Positions 1-6,620 are shown, numbered from the stretch's first letter. The stretch: 7,243 nt of DNA from Sulfuritalea sp. (GCA_021738105.1 JAIPCS010000175.1:1-7243), one strand, 5' to 3'. Translations and numbers: made by a program. The notes: a model not told the origin generated them from the letters alone.

Positions 1-22
1 CAGCGCGCTGTCGCCAGGACAT
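1..22 (-). CDS. possible 5' end of a further gene of the leftward operon (7 codons only)
   Basis: An ATG on the minus strand at 22 begins MSWRQRA and runs off the left edge. It starts 41 bases after the stop of the exported hydrolase, a gap like those between the other genes of this operon (38-50 bases). An AGGG lies 8 bases upstream as a weak ribosome binding site. Seven codons cannot be recognised as any family. Equally possible is that a converging plus-strand gene ends here: frame 1 reads to a TGA at 49-51 and frame 2 to a TGA at 26-28. No terminator hairpin with a T-run is visible in bases 1-63. Confidence 0.15.
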
Positions 23-63
23 TGCTGATGCCCTGGGGTGTCTTCCGATGATCAGCAGGAACC

Positions 64-846
64 TCAGTTGGCCGGCTGCTTTATCCAGTTCGTTATCAGC
101 GTCACGGTTTCTTTTTCCATGCCGACAAAGCCGTGATGGTGCATGGCTTTGCACGGATCACCTTTGGGCTCGCCACCGCCCTTGAGCATCACCAGCTTCT
201 TGAATGGCGCCTGCTTGAGGCCATCCAAAATGGCCGGAACCTGATCCGGCCGGCAAATCGAGCAACCGTCCTGCTCGTGGTGGACGACCAGCACCGGGAT
301 CCGGATCGCAGCGAGATCCTGTTTCGGCACCGCCCCGACTTTCGAGTAACTCACCACGCTGGATGTCAGAACAATACCCGCCAGATCCGTATTGCCAAAA
401 CTAATCGCGGCTGCCGTGGCCGACACGGTGCCGCGACTGGTGCCGACCAGCCAGACCGGCAGGCCACTGTCGGCCTTGAGGGTGTCAACCAGTTTTCGGA
501 TGTCCCACAGGTGTTCATCGGCCACCCGGTCGGCGTAGTCGAGATCCTTTTTGTCGCTGGGGCGGCTCATCACCGCTACATTGAAACCAGCGTCGATGAA
601 GAAGTCGCGCGAACGCACCACAAAGTTGCGGCTGCTGGGCTTGCCATCGACAAGCGCGCCGAATCCGCCGTTGCCGCCCGGCAGCAAAATGACCGTAGCG
701 CTGGCGCCATCCCGTTTCATGTAGAACACCGGCACTGTTACCTCGGGCCGGGTTTCAAGACGCAGGAGCTGATCGGCAGCGTTTGCCGGCAGGCTTGCGA
801 CCAGCACAAGAAACACAAGCATTCTGGCGAGTTTGCCGTTCAACAA
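64..846 (-). CDS. exported alpha/beta hydrolase (dienelactone hydrolase-like fold)
   Basis: A 260-residue protein beginning with a Sec signal peptide: K5/R8, a hydrophobic core at about 9-20, and an AxA cleavage site (ANA, 21-23). It probably acts in the periplasm or outside the cell. The mature part shows an alpha/beta-hydrolase pattern: an oxyanion-type LLPGGNGG loop near 54-61, the nucleophile elbow GTSRG with S137, a candidate acid D193 in HHEQDG, and a candidate catalytic H238 in HHHGF. C195, C198 and C232 flank the acid and histidine segments and may form a disulphide. The TTG start at 846 is preferred because AAGGAAA (851-857) sits just upstream and it supplies the charged n-region; the ATG at 822 (residue 9) would remove it. 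It is the last recognisable gene of the leftward operon, 41 bases after the exporter gene. The substrate is unknown; esterase or lactonase activity is only a family-level guess. Confidence 0.8.
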   Translation of the reverse strand: MLNGKLARMLVFLVLVASLPANAADQLLRLETRPEVTVPVFYMKRDGASATVILLPGGNGGFGALVDGKPSSRNFVVRSRDFFIDAGFNVAVMSRPSDKKDLDYADRVADEHLWDIRKLVDTLKADSGLPVWLVGTSRGTVSATAAAISFGNTDLAGIVLTSSVVSYSKVGAVPKQDLAAIRIPVLVVHHEQDGCSICRPDQVPAILDGLKQAPFKKLVMLKGGGEPKGDPCKAMHHHGFVGMEKETVTLITNWIKQPAN

Positions 847-887
847 CGGATTTCCTTTCAGCGTGATCGGGCAGCGGGCAAGGCAGC

Positions 888-1691
888 TTAGCCTGCCAGC
901 CCGTCATATACCAGCTTTACACCGGCCGCCAGCAGTGTCCATGCCGTGACCCGGTTGAAGCCGCGCATGTCGACTGCATTCAGAAGTCGATAGCCGACAA
1001 AGTAGCCGATGGGAATCGCAGGTGCCAGCAACAGCGAGACGCCGAGATTGGACAAGTCGAGCAGCCCAAGCTGGGCGTAGGGGCCAAGCTTGGAAAAATT
1101 CACCACCGAAAAGAAGATAACCGTGGTGCCGACCAGGCGCATCTTGTCCATGTTCTGCGGCATCAGGTATTGCATGATCGGTGGGCCGCCGGCGTGGGAG
1201 ACGAAGCTGGTGAAGCCCGATACCATGCTCCAGAAAATGCCCGGCGCAAAACTCGGCGCTGACAACACGGCGACATGCGCGTTGCGCGCGGCGCGAAAGC
1301 GGTCGAAAGCGAACAGCAGCGCTTCAATGCCGATCAGCAAACGAATCCAGCGCGCATCGACATGACCGAAAGTGAGCCAGCCGAGCCCGATGCCAAGCAT
1401 CGCGCCGGGCAGGATGATGCGCAGGTTGGCGGTATCGGCGCGGCCGCGAAATACCACCAGACCGATGGCGTCGATGGTCAGCAAAATGGGCAGCATCACG
1501 GCAGCGGCGAAGCGCGGCGCGACCATAACGGCCATCAACGGCACTGCAAGGCTGCCCGCCGCACCGCCGAAGCCGGCCTTGGACATGCCGATCAGCATGG
1601 TCGCGGCAATCGCCAGCGCCCAGAAAGAGGCCGGCAGGGTGAGAGCGAGGTCGAACATGGTTTCGTGCCGGGGTGTGATTCGGGCGGCCAT
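888..1691 (-). CDS. TauE/SafE family membrane transporter (putative sulfite/organosulfonate or other anion exporter)
   Basis: A very hydrophobic protein of 267 residues (256 if started at the internal ATG at 1658) with about eight membrane stretches. The first half carries MSKAGFGGAAGSLAVPLMA and the second half a related FVSHAGGPPIMQYL segment, the two-fold repeat pattern of the TauE/SafE (DUF81) family of inner-membrane anion exporters. Members have been linked to sulfite, sulfoacetate and related compounds, but specificity cannot be read from sequence. Neither start has a convincing ribosome binding site. The ATG at 1658 begins directly with MFDLALTL before the first membrane helix and may be the true start; the longer form adds a polar stretch, MAARITPRHET. 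The gene sits 47 bases after the AhpD-like gene and 41 before the hydrolase gene, so cotranscription is likely. I infer a role exporting an anionic product or toxicant. Confidence 0.82.
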   Translation of the reverse strand: MAARITPRHETMFDLALTLPASFWALAIAATMLIGMSKAGFGGAAGSLAVPLMAVMVAPRFAAAVMLPILLTIDAIGLVVFRGRADTANLRIILPGAMLGIGLGWLTFGHVDARWIRLLIGIEALLFAFDRFRAARNAHVAVLSAPSFAPGIFWSMVSGFTSFVSHAGGPPIMQYLMPQNMDKMRLVGTTVIFFSVVNFSKLGPYAQLGLLDLSNLGVSLLLAPAIPIGYFVGYRLLNAVDMRGFNRVTAWTLLAAGVKLVYDGLAG

Positions 1692-1738
1692 TCAAAGCCG
1701 CGCTGCAGGAAATGCGGCGCGGCTGTCTTACGGGTGCG

Positions 1739-2320
1739 CTATGCTTTTGGCGTACGTCCGATCATGTAGAACTCATCGTTCGCACGCATGTTGGTCATGT
1801 TGGCCATGCGATTTGACAGGCCGAAGAAGGCGCTGACGGCGCCGATATCCCAGATGTCTTCGTCATTGAAGCCGTGCCCGCGCAGTGTTTCGTAGTCGGC
1901 GTCGCCGATCTCGTGGGCGGCTTGAGTTACTTTGAGCGCGAAATCGAGCATGGCTTTCTGACGCAGCGTGATGTCGGCTTTGCGATAGTTGGTCGCAACC
2001 TGATCGGCGATCAGGGTGTTTTTGGCGCGCACGCGCAGGATCGCGCCATGGGCGACCACGCAGTACTGGCATTGGTTGATCGCGCTGGTGGCGACCACGA
2101 TCATTTCACGCTCGGCCTTGGAGAGGCCGCTTGGCTTTTCCATGATCGCGTCGTGGTAGGCGAAGAAGGCGCGGAACTCGTCCGGGCGGTGGGCCAGGGC
2201 GAGGAACACATTGGGCACGAAGCCGGATTTTTCCTGCACGGCGAGAATGCGTTCGCGGATGTCGTCGGGCAAATCCTTGATTTCGGGAACAGGGTAGCGG
2301 CTGATTGCAGCGGTGCTCAT
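1739..2320 (-). CDS. AhpD-like / carboxymuconolactone decarboxylase-family peroxidase-related protein
   Basis: 193 residues, the usual size for the 'uncharacterised peroxidase-related' branch of the CMD/AhpD superfamily. The core signature is complete: E72, then C84-Q-Y-C87 and H91, giving E-x11-CxxC-x3-H. In AhpD these residues form the redox-active disulphide and proton relay used to reduce peroxidases or peroxides. The C-terminal half (RQKAMLDFALKV, then GFNDEDIWDIGAVSAFF) matches the second CMD helix pair. There is no signal peptide, so it should be cytosolic. The ATG at 2320 is preceded by AAGGAGA at good spacing. It lies 50 bases after acuI and 47 before the transporter gene. I infer a thiol-dependent role against peroxides or electrophiles; its reductant and true substrate are unknown. 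Confidence 0.88.
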   Translation of the reverse strand: MSTAAISRYPVPEIKDLPDDIRERILAVQEKSGFVPNVFLALAHRPDEFRAFFAYHDAIMEKPSGLSKAEREMIVVATSAINQCQYCVVAHGAILRVRAKNTLIADQVATNYRKADITLRQKAMLDFALKVTQAAHEIGDADYETLRGHGFNDEDIWDIGAVSAFFGLSNRMANMTNMRANDEFYMIGRTPKA

Positions 2321-2356
2321 GGGAGATTCTCCTTGGGTTTCAGATTCGGTAGGTTT

Positions 2357-2384
2357 TCAGGCGTTGACGTTCAGGCGTTGACGT
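2357..2384. repeat. perfect 14-bp tandem direct repeat across the acuI stop codon
   Basis: TCAGGCGTTGACGT occurs at 2357-2370 and again immediately at 2371-2384. On the minus strand each copy reads ACGTCAACGCCTGA, so the last codons of acuI and its TGA stop are duplicated head to tail. The second copy lies downstream of the stop and out of frame. It looks like a replication-slippage duplication in the gap before the AhpD-like gene; no regulatory role is evident. Confidence 0.9.
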
Positions 2385-3354
2385 CTACCACGATACGTCC
2401 GCGCACGTGGCCAGCGAGTATTTCGGGAGCCTGGGCCAGCGCTTCGACCAGGCTGATTTCGGTGGTTATACGGGCAAGCTTGGCAGGGTCGAGATCACGT
2501 GCCAGTCGCTGCCAGGCTTCGAGACGTCGCGGTTTCGGGCAGTTCACGCTATCAACCCCGGCCAGTGTGACGCCGCGCAGAATGAAAGGGGCAACCGATG
2601 CCGGAAAATCCATGCCCTGTGCCAGACCGCAAGCCGCCACCGTTCCGCCGTAGCGGGTGGCGGCGCAGGCATTGGCCAGGGTGTGGCTGCCCACAGAATC
2701 GACCACGCCGGCCCAGCGCTCTTTCGCCAGTGGTTTGCCGGGAGCGGAAAGCGTGGCGCGATCGATGATCTCGGTGGCACCGAGTCCGGTGAGGTAATCG
2801 GCCTCGGCGGCACGACCGGTGGAGGCGACAACGCGATAGCCCAATTTGGCAAGCAAGGCGACAGCCACGCTGCCGACACCACCGGCCGCTCCGGTGACCA
2901 GTACTTCACCTTGATCGGGTGTCACGCCGTTGCGTTCCAGAGCCAGCACGCAAAGCATGGCCGTGCAGCCGGCGGTGCCAATGGCCATGGCCTGGGCGGG
3001 AGTGAAGGCGGCAGGCAGTGGCACCAGCCAATCGCCCTTGAGGCGGGCGTACTGAGCGAGGCCGCCCCAGTGGTTTTCGCCGACGCCCCAACCGTTGAGG
3101 ACAACCTGATCGCCGGCCTTGAAATCCGCATGAGTGCTTTCTTCCACCGTGCCGGCCAGATCGATGCCCGGCACCATGGGAAAGCTGCGAACCACCGGGC
3201 TCTTGCCGGTGATCGCCAGGCCGTCCTTGAAATTCATCGACGAATAGGCGACCCGCACCTTGACGTCGCCCTCTGGCAATTGCGTCGGATCCAGTTGGGT
3301 CAGTCCGGCGTGGTAGCCATCGGCATCTTTTTCAATCAGTATCGCGGTGAACAT
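2371..3354 (-). CDS. acuI: acrylyl-CoA reductase (NADPH), AcuI/YhdH family
   Basis: A 327-residue medium-chain dehydrogenase/reductase, close to the 324 residues of E. coli YhdH, and matching what I remember of that family along its length. Landmarks include [14 protein letters not shown] (38-51), [13 protein letters not shown] (58-70), the family hallmark [11 protein letters not shown] (88-98), the nucleotide-binding loop TGAAGGVGS (154-162), and C-terminal [13 protein letters not shown]. The zinc ligands of classical alcohol dehydrogenases are not seen, as expected for the quinone-reductase-like MDR group. AcuI reduces acryloyl-CoA to propionyl-CoA with NADPH in the cytosol, detoxifying acrylate made from DMSP or 3-hydroxypropionate. 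The ATG at 3354 has AAGGAG 7 bases upstream. It follows the AcuR-like regulator gene by 38 bases, the linkage known from Rhodobacter acuR-acuI. The family assignment is firm; the physiological substrate could be another activated alkene. Confidence 0.93.
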   Translation of the reverse strand: MFTAILIEKDADGYHAGLTQLDPTQLPEGDVKVRVAYSSMNFKDGLAITGKSPVVRSFPMVPGIDLAGTVEESTHADFKAGDQVVLNGWGVGENHWGGLAQYARLKGDWLVPLPAAFTPAQAMAIGTAGCTAMLCVLALERNGVTPDQGEVLVTGAAGGVGSVAVALLAKLGYRVVASTGRAAEADYLTGLGATEIIDRATLSAPGKPLAKERWAGVVDSVGSHTLANACAATRYGGTVAACGLAQGMDFPASVAPFILRGVTLAGVDSVNCPKPRRLEAWQRLARDLDPAKLARITTEISLVEALAQAPEILAGHVRGRIVVDVNA

Positions 3355-3392
3355 GGGTGTACTCCTTGTAATCGGGGTTGAGTCGTAAAAGT

Positions 3393-4046
3393 TCAGTGTG
3401 ACGTGTCAGCGGTGCGTGGCAGTCCGGCAAAAAAGTGCGTAGCGAAGAGTTCCAGAGGCGCATCGCTTCGAACCAGCTTGGCGCGCAGCACCGCGCCTTC
3501 CCAGCCGATCCAGAAAAAGGCCGCCAGTTGCGGGCAATCGGCTTGCGGCGCCAGTTGGCCCGCGACTTTTGCCGCTTCCAGGCAGTTCGCAACGCGCGTC
3601 TGCCAATCAGACAGAACCGCGTCGAGGCGGATGCGAAAACCCTCGTGCCCGGCGCCGAGTTCCTGGCCCATGTTGCCTATCAGGCAACCGCGGCGAAAGT
3701 CGAAACGGGCCATGCCTTTTCGGGCATCGGCGACAAAATTCATCAGGCGTTGCAACGGCGCGTGCTGTTCGTCGAGCAGCCAGCGGTCGAGACGGCGCGC
3801 AAAGTAGGCCGCGTAGTTGTCGATCACGGCCTGACCGAAGGCTTCCTTGCTGGCGAAGTAGTGATAGAAAGAGCCCTTGGGCACACCTGCGCGTTTCAGT
3901 ACTTCATCGATACCGGTGCTGAGAAAACCCTTTTCGGTAAGGATTTCCGTACCCAGACGAACCAGTGCTTCACGCGTCTCGAATTGCGAGTGACAGACTT
4001 TGGGTGGGCGGCCGGGACGGCGCGCGGGGAGGGCATCTGAAGGCAT
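3393..4046 (-). CDS. acuR: TetR-family repressor, AcuR-like (probable autoregulator of the operon)
   Basis: A 217-residue TetR-family regulator. An N-terminal basic arm, RRPGRPPK (9-16), resembling an AT-hook, precedes the helix-turn-helix, which ends in the characteristic [17 protein letters not shown] (55-71). The ligand-binding half carries [13 protein letters not shown] (117-129) and [14 protein letters not shown], segments shared, from memory, with the acrylate-responsive AcuR of Rhodobacter and more distantly with E. coli NemR. C121 falls where NemR has its reactive Cys106. It is the first gene of the leftward operon, with acuI 38 bases downstream. The ATG at 4046 has no visible ribosome binding site. 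A promoter-like pair 6-35 bases upstream would start transcription at about the A of this ATG, so a leaderless message is plausible. A palindrome over that promoter suggests autorepression. NemR-like electrophile sensing is the main alternative to acrylate sensing. Confidence 0.87.
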   Translation of the reverse strand: MPSDALPARRPGRPPKVCHSQFETREALVRLGTEILTEKGFLSTGIDEVLKRAGVPKGSFYHYFASKEAFGQAVIDNYAAYFARRLDRWLLDEQHAPLQRLMNFVADARKGMARFDFRRGCLIGNMGQELGAGHEGFRIRLDAVLSDWQTRVANCLEAAKVAGQLAPQADCPQLAAFFWIGWEGAVLRAKLVRSDAPLELFATHFFAGLPRTADTSH

Positions 4047-4052
4047 GCGTGA

Positions 4053-4081
4053 ATATTAGACTTATCGTCTACAAATTACAA
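4053..4081 (-). promoter_or_regulatory. putative sigma70-type promoter of the acuR-acuI operon
   Basis: On the minus strand TTGTAA (4076-4081) and TAATAT (4053-4058) are separated by exactly 17 bases. Each matches 4 of 6 consensus positions, so strength is moderate. The predicted transcription start falls at 4046-4047, on or next to the ATG of the repressor gene. The overlap with a perfect palindrome supports the call; the individual hexamers alone would not. Confidence 0.45.
4057..4071. promoter_or_regulatory. putative TetR-family operator TAGAC-N5-GTCTA
   Basis: A perfect palindrome with arms TAGAC (4057-4061) and GTCTA (4067-4071) around ttatc. It overlaps the edge of the -10 element and the promoter spacer, 11 bases upstream of the TetR gene, where a bound repressor would block polymerase. 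It resembles the NemR box as I remember it (TAGAC and GTCTA arms, one base wider spacing). Binding by the adjacent regulator is inferred. Confidence 0.6.
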
Positions 4082-4090
4082 GACGGTCTT
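4080..4090. promoter_or_regulatory. possible second operator half-site pair AAGAC-G-GTCTT
   Basis: A perfect 11-base palindrome at the upstream edge of the -35 element. It repeats the AGAC/GTCT half-sites of the site at 4057-4071, but with a one-base rather than five-base centre. The two dyad centres (4064 and 4085) are 21 bases apart, about two helical turns, so both would face the same side of the DNA. It may be a secondary site or chance. Confidence 0.3.
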
Positions 4091-4140
4091 CATTCATTAC
4101 GATTTCGCGGCCCTTTTTCTCAATTCCGTTTTGGATTTGT

Positions 4141-4313
4141 CATGCCGCCAAATTGCTGTGAACCTGGGGTGAAGGCACCGGATCGCTCAGTCAGAACCCT
4201 TGAATGCTCGCCCCGCGATTGGTTTCCTCGCGCTTGGCAAGCGTGGCAAAGGGTTGCCGATGGACGACTGCCGCATGGTTTATGGCGGCTCCACCCACCA
4301 ATCGATCAGCATT
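4141..4313. other. palindrome-rich intergenic segment, possible structured RNA or repeat element
   Basis: No credible gene lies between the kinase stop and the acuR promoter. The segment holds many short perfect inverted repeats: CGATTGGT (4216-4223) with ACCAATCG (4297-4304), enclosing CGCTTG/CAAGCG (4231-4243), GGCAA/TTGCC (4245-4258) and GCCGC/GCGGC (4270-4289). Others are AACCCTT (4195-4201) with AAGGGTT (4249-4255), GGTG/CACC (4168-4179), and GCCGCCA (4144-4150) with TGGCGGC (4283-4289). The nested set could fold as an 8-bp closing stem with three arms. It directly follows the kinase gene on the minus strand, so it could be its transcribed 3' region. No T-run typical of an intrinsic terminator follows any hairpin. 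Function unknown. Confidence 0.4.
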
Positions 4314-6620
4314 TCAATGCACCGAATCCCGCGACTCGATTGCCGCTAGCAGACTCTTCAGCTCGACAGGTTTGAACAGAACCCGCCAAGAGTTTGACCG
4401 CATCATCTCAATCTTGTTGGCCGAGGTGTCACCCGTAAGCACTACGGCCCTGATCGGCAGCGTTGCGCGCTTTTGAACGGCATCGAGAAACTCGATGCCG
4501 TTCAGCCCGGGAAGCCAAAGATCAGAAATATAGAAGTCGGCATCGGTTATTGCGCCATCCGCCAGAGCTTCTTCTGCACTTTTGTATCGGGCCACGGTCA
4601 TCCCGCACGATTCAAGAGCCAGCTTCGTGGCCGTACTGACCAAATCGTCATCTTCAACCAAAGCGATACGACGACCGGCAGGCTTGGCTTCGCTTTCGAC
4701 CGCCGGAGATACGATAGAGAGTCGTGCGTCCATCTTCGCGGAAGGCGCCAGTGGGAGGCGAAACTCAAAAACGCTGCCTTTACCCTGGCGAGAATGGCAA
4801 ACGAGTTCTGTTTTCAGCAGGTTAGCGATACGTTTGGCGATGGCAAGTCCGAGACCTAATCCCTTTGTTCTGTCACGTTCAGGATTGCCAACCTGAAAAT
4901 ATTCTTCAAAGATGCTTTCCTTATGTTCCGTGGCGATTCCATTGCCGGTATCCCAAACCTGAATCAGCGCATGATTCCCGCGGCGGCGGATCGCCACCAG
5001 AATGCCGCCTTGATCAGTATATTTGACGGCATTGCCGATGAGGTTGGCAAGCAGACGCATGACCAGTTTGCCGTCGGTTATCAATACCATGCTACCGAAC
5101 GGAAAGCTGAGCTTGAAGCGCAAGGAATTTTCAGCGGCCAACTGCGAAAATTCCCTGTCGATCCAGTCGATCAGCGTATCCGTGGACACGCGTTCGGAAG
5201 TCGCCTCGATTGCGCCAGCATCAAACTGGGAAAAGTCGAGCAGTGCATTGAGCAGTTCGCCCATCGACTGGATCGATTGCGACAAATATTCGCTGAGGCG
5301 CTTCTGTTCTCCGTTATCTTTGGTTCTGGCCAGGGCGTCGTTAAACAGTTTGATGGCTTGCATCGGTTGCCGTAGATCGTGGCTGGCGGCAGCCAGGAAA
5401 CGTGATTTCGTGATGCTTGCGGCTTCTGCGGCGTCCTTGGCGGCGATCAATTCGGTTTCGGCGCGTTTGCGTTCCGAAACGTCGGTAACAATACCGTAGA
5501 ACAGATTCTCATGGGTATTTGGATCCCTTCTTCCATTGAAAACAAGAGCGATGTCGATGATGGTGCCATCTTTGCGTCGGCAGCGAGTCTCTCCGAATCC
5601 CCATTGCTTCTGGTCGCGATCATAGCGCTCGATCATCAGTCTGCGTTGGGAGGGATCCACCCAAAAAGTTTCTGCAAACGAAGTGCGGTTGATCAGGTTC
5701 ACGAATTCTTCGGAAGAGGAATATCCAAATATCTTCGGCAGAACCGGATTGACATACTTGAATTTGCCCTCTTCGCGTAGCGAAATGAATATTCCCAGCG
5801 GAATATTTTCGAAAACTTCTTTCAATCTTGCTTCGCTTTCTCGAAGCGACTCCTCGATACGCTTCCTGCCAGTGACATCCCGCAAAAACACGAAAAATAG
5901 CCCACCCGCAACGTCGCGGAAGGTGGTGCTCACCTCGACATCCCAGATCGAGCCATCTTTACGTCGATGCTGGGTTTCAAAACGGTCTGCGCCTTTGTTG
6001 ATGACCTTCTGAATACGCGCTTGCGTTTCTGGTGGGCTTTCTGTGTTCTCCAGGTCGGAGACGCTCATTCCGACCAACTCTTCATGGGTGTACCCGGATT
6101 GCTGGCAGTATGTCGGATTGACATCGACCAGAAAGCCTTTGGCATCTACCGTCCAGAAGCCGTCCAGCGTGGTTTCGAGGATTTTTCGGAGGGACTCGTA
6201 ACTCTCGCGCAGCGCCTCCTCGGCCTGCCTGCGTGAGTTGATATTCCGGGAAACTACGACAAAAAGCTCATCGCCATCAACCATGGTGAAGCGAACGGTG
6301 ACGTCCACAGAAAGTGGTTTGCCATCAGAGCTCAGGTTCTCCCACTCGAAGCGTACAACTTCTCCTGCTTTGGCGCGGGTAAATACGTCTGCTGCCATTT
6401 CATCACTGCGCCGTTCTTCGGGCTGAAATTCCGGCGACCACGTTATCGGAGAAGATCCGATCAGCTGGTCTCGCGTGCAGTCAAACAGATCAAGAGTGGC
6501 TTGATTACACTCGATTGCAATTCCCTGCGCAGAGCACACGACGATCGAGTCGCCCGCCGCATCGAAAAGAGATCGATACAGACGAAGACCGTGCTTCCCA
6601 GGCGCTGTCAATTCACTCAT
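4314..6620 (-). CDS. soluble hybrid sensor histidine kinase: PAS-PAS-PAS-HisKA-HATPase-REC
   Basis: 768 residues from the ATG at 6620. No membrane segment or signal peptide is seen, so it should sense a cytosolic cue. In order: PAS at about 15-130, a second PAS at about 145-260 (TLDGFWTVDAKGFLVDVNPTYC), a third at about 270-390 (ENIPLGIF..YVNPVLPKIFGYS), then the HisKA H-box SHDLRQPMQA with H414, the N-box IGNAVKYTD with N530, WDTGNG, the G-box KGLGLGLAI, and a receiver domain from about 650 with EDDD, phospho-acceptor D700 in ISDLWLPG, LTGDTS and K750 in LFKPV. All catalytic residues are present, so kinase and phosphorelay should be active. An in-frame extension reaches 6764 (TTG) with ATGs at 6677 and 6722. 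I chose 6620 because PAS1 begins soon after it; the ATG at 6677, with GGAA just upstream, is the main alternative. The phosphate's final target is not in the window. Confidence 0.9.
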   Translation of the reverse strand: MSELTAPGKHGLRLYRSLFDAAGDSIVVCSAQGIAIECNQATLDLFDCTRDQLIGSSPITWSPEFQPEERRSDEMAADVFTRAKAGEVVRFEWENLSSDGKPLSVDVTVRFTMVDGDELFVVVSRNINSRRQAEEALRESYESLRKILETTLDGFWTVDAKGFLVDVNPTYCQQSGYTHEELVGMSVSDLENTESPPETQARIQKVINKGADRFETQHRRKDGSIWDVEVSTTFRDVAGGLFFVFLRDVTGRKRIEESLRESEARLKEVFENIPLGIFISLREEGKFKYVNPVLPKIFGYSSSEEFVNLINRTSFAETFWVDPSQRRLMIERYDRDQKQWGFGETRCRRKDGTIIDIALVFNGRRDPNTHENLFYGIVTDVSERKRAETELIAAKDAAEAASITKSRFLAAASHDLRQPMQAIKLFNDALARTKDNGEQKRLSEYLSQSIQSMGELLNALLDFSQFDAGAIEATSERVSTDTLIDWIDREFSQLAAENSLRFKLSFPFGSMVLITDGKLVMRLLANLIGNAVKYTDQGGILVAIRRRGNHALIQVWDTGNGIATEHKESIFEEYFQVGNPERDRTKGLGLGLAIAKRIANLLKTELVCHSRQGKGSVFEFRLPLAPSAKMDARLSIVSPAVESEAKPAGRRIALVEDDDLVSTATKLALESCGMTVARYKSAEEALADGAITDADFYISDLWLPGLNGIEFLDAVQKRATLPIRAVVLTGDTSANKIEMMRSNSWRVLFKPVELKSLLAAIESRDSVH

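Noticed and set aside
14..36. CCAGG...CCTGG inverted repeat at the left edge considered as an operon terminator
   Set aside because: The arms are 5 bp with a 13-base loop and no following T-run on either strand.
1..60. Plus frame 3 reading RQDIADALG, reminiscent of a Crp/Fnr recognition region
   Set aside because: The resemblance stops after nine residues, and the frame continues antisense through the hydrolase gene without a helix-turn-helix completion.
133..891. 252-codon plus-strand open frame opposite the exported hydrolase
   Set aside because: The product is a low-information Arg/His/Ala-rich sequence, while the minus-strand frame has a signal peptide, catalytic motifs and a ribosome binding site.
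1275..2653. Several overlapping plus-strand frames opposite the exporter, AhpD-like and acuI genes
   Set aside because: Compositionally biased shadows with no domain, no good ribosome binding sites and complete overlap with recognised genes.
2407..3381. 324-codon plus-strand open frame opposite acuI
   Set aside because: Nearly as long as acuI, but it is exactly antisense to a confidently identified gene and its product shows no recognisable domain. GC-rich codon bias explains the lack of stops.
4216..4304. Branched stem set considered as a tRNA or integron attC site
   Set aside because: Arm lengths do not fit a tRNA, and no T-loop-like GTTCGA sequence or CCA end appears. The attC core motif (GTTRRRY with its partner) is not present.
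3965..4476. Plus-strand frames of 136 and 90 codons across the intergenic gap
   Set aside because: They overlap the 5' end of acuR or the 3' end of the kinase gene, cross the operator and palindromes, and show no domain or convincing start.
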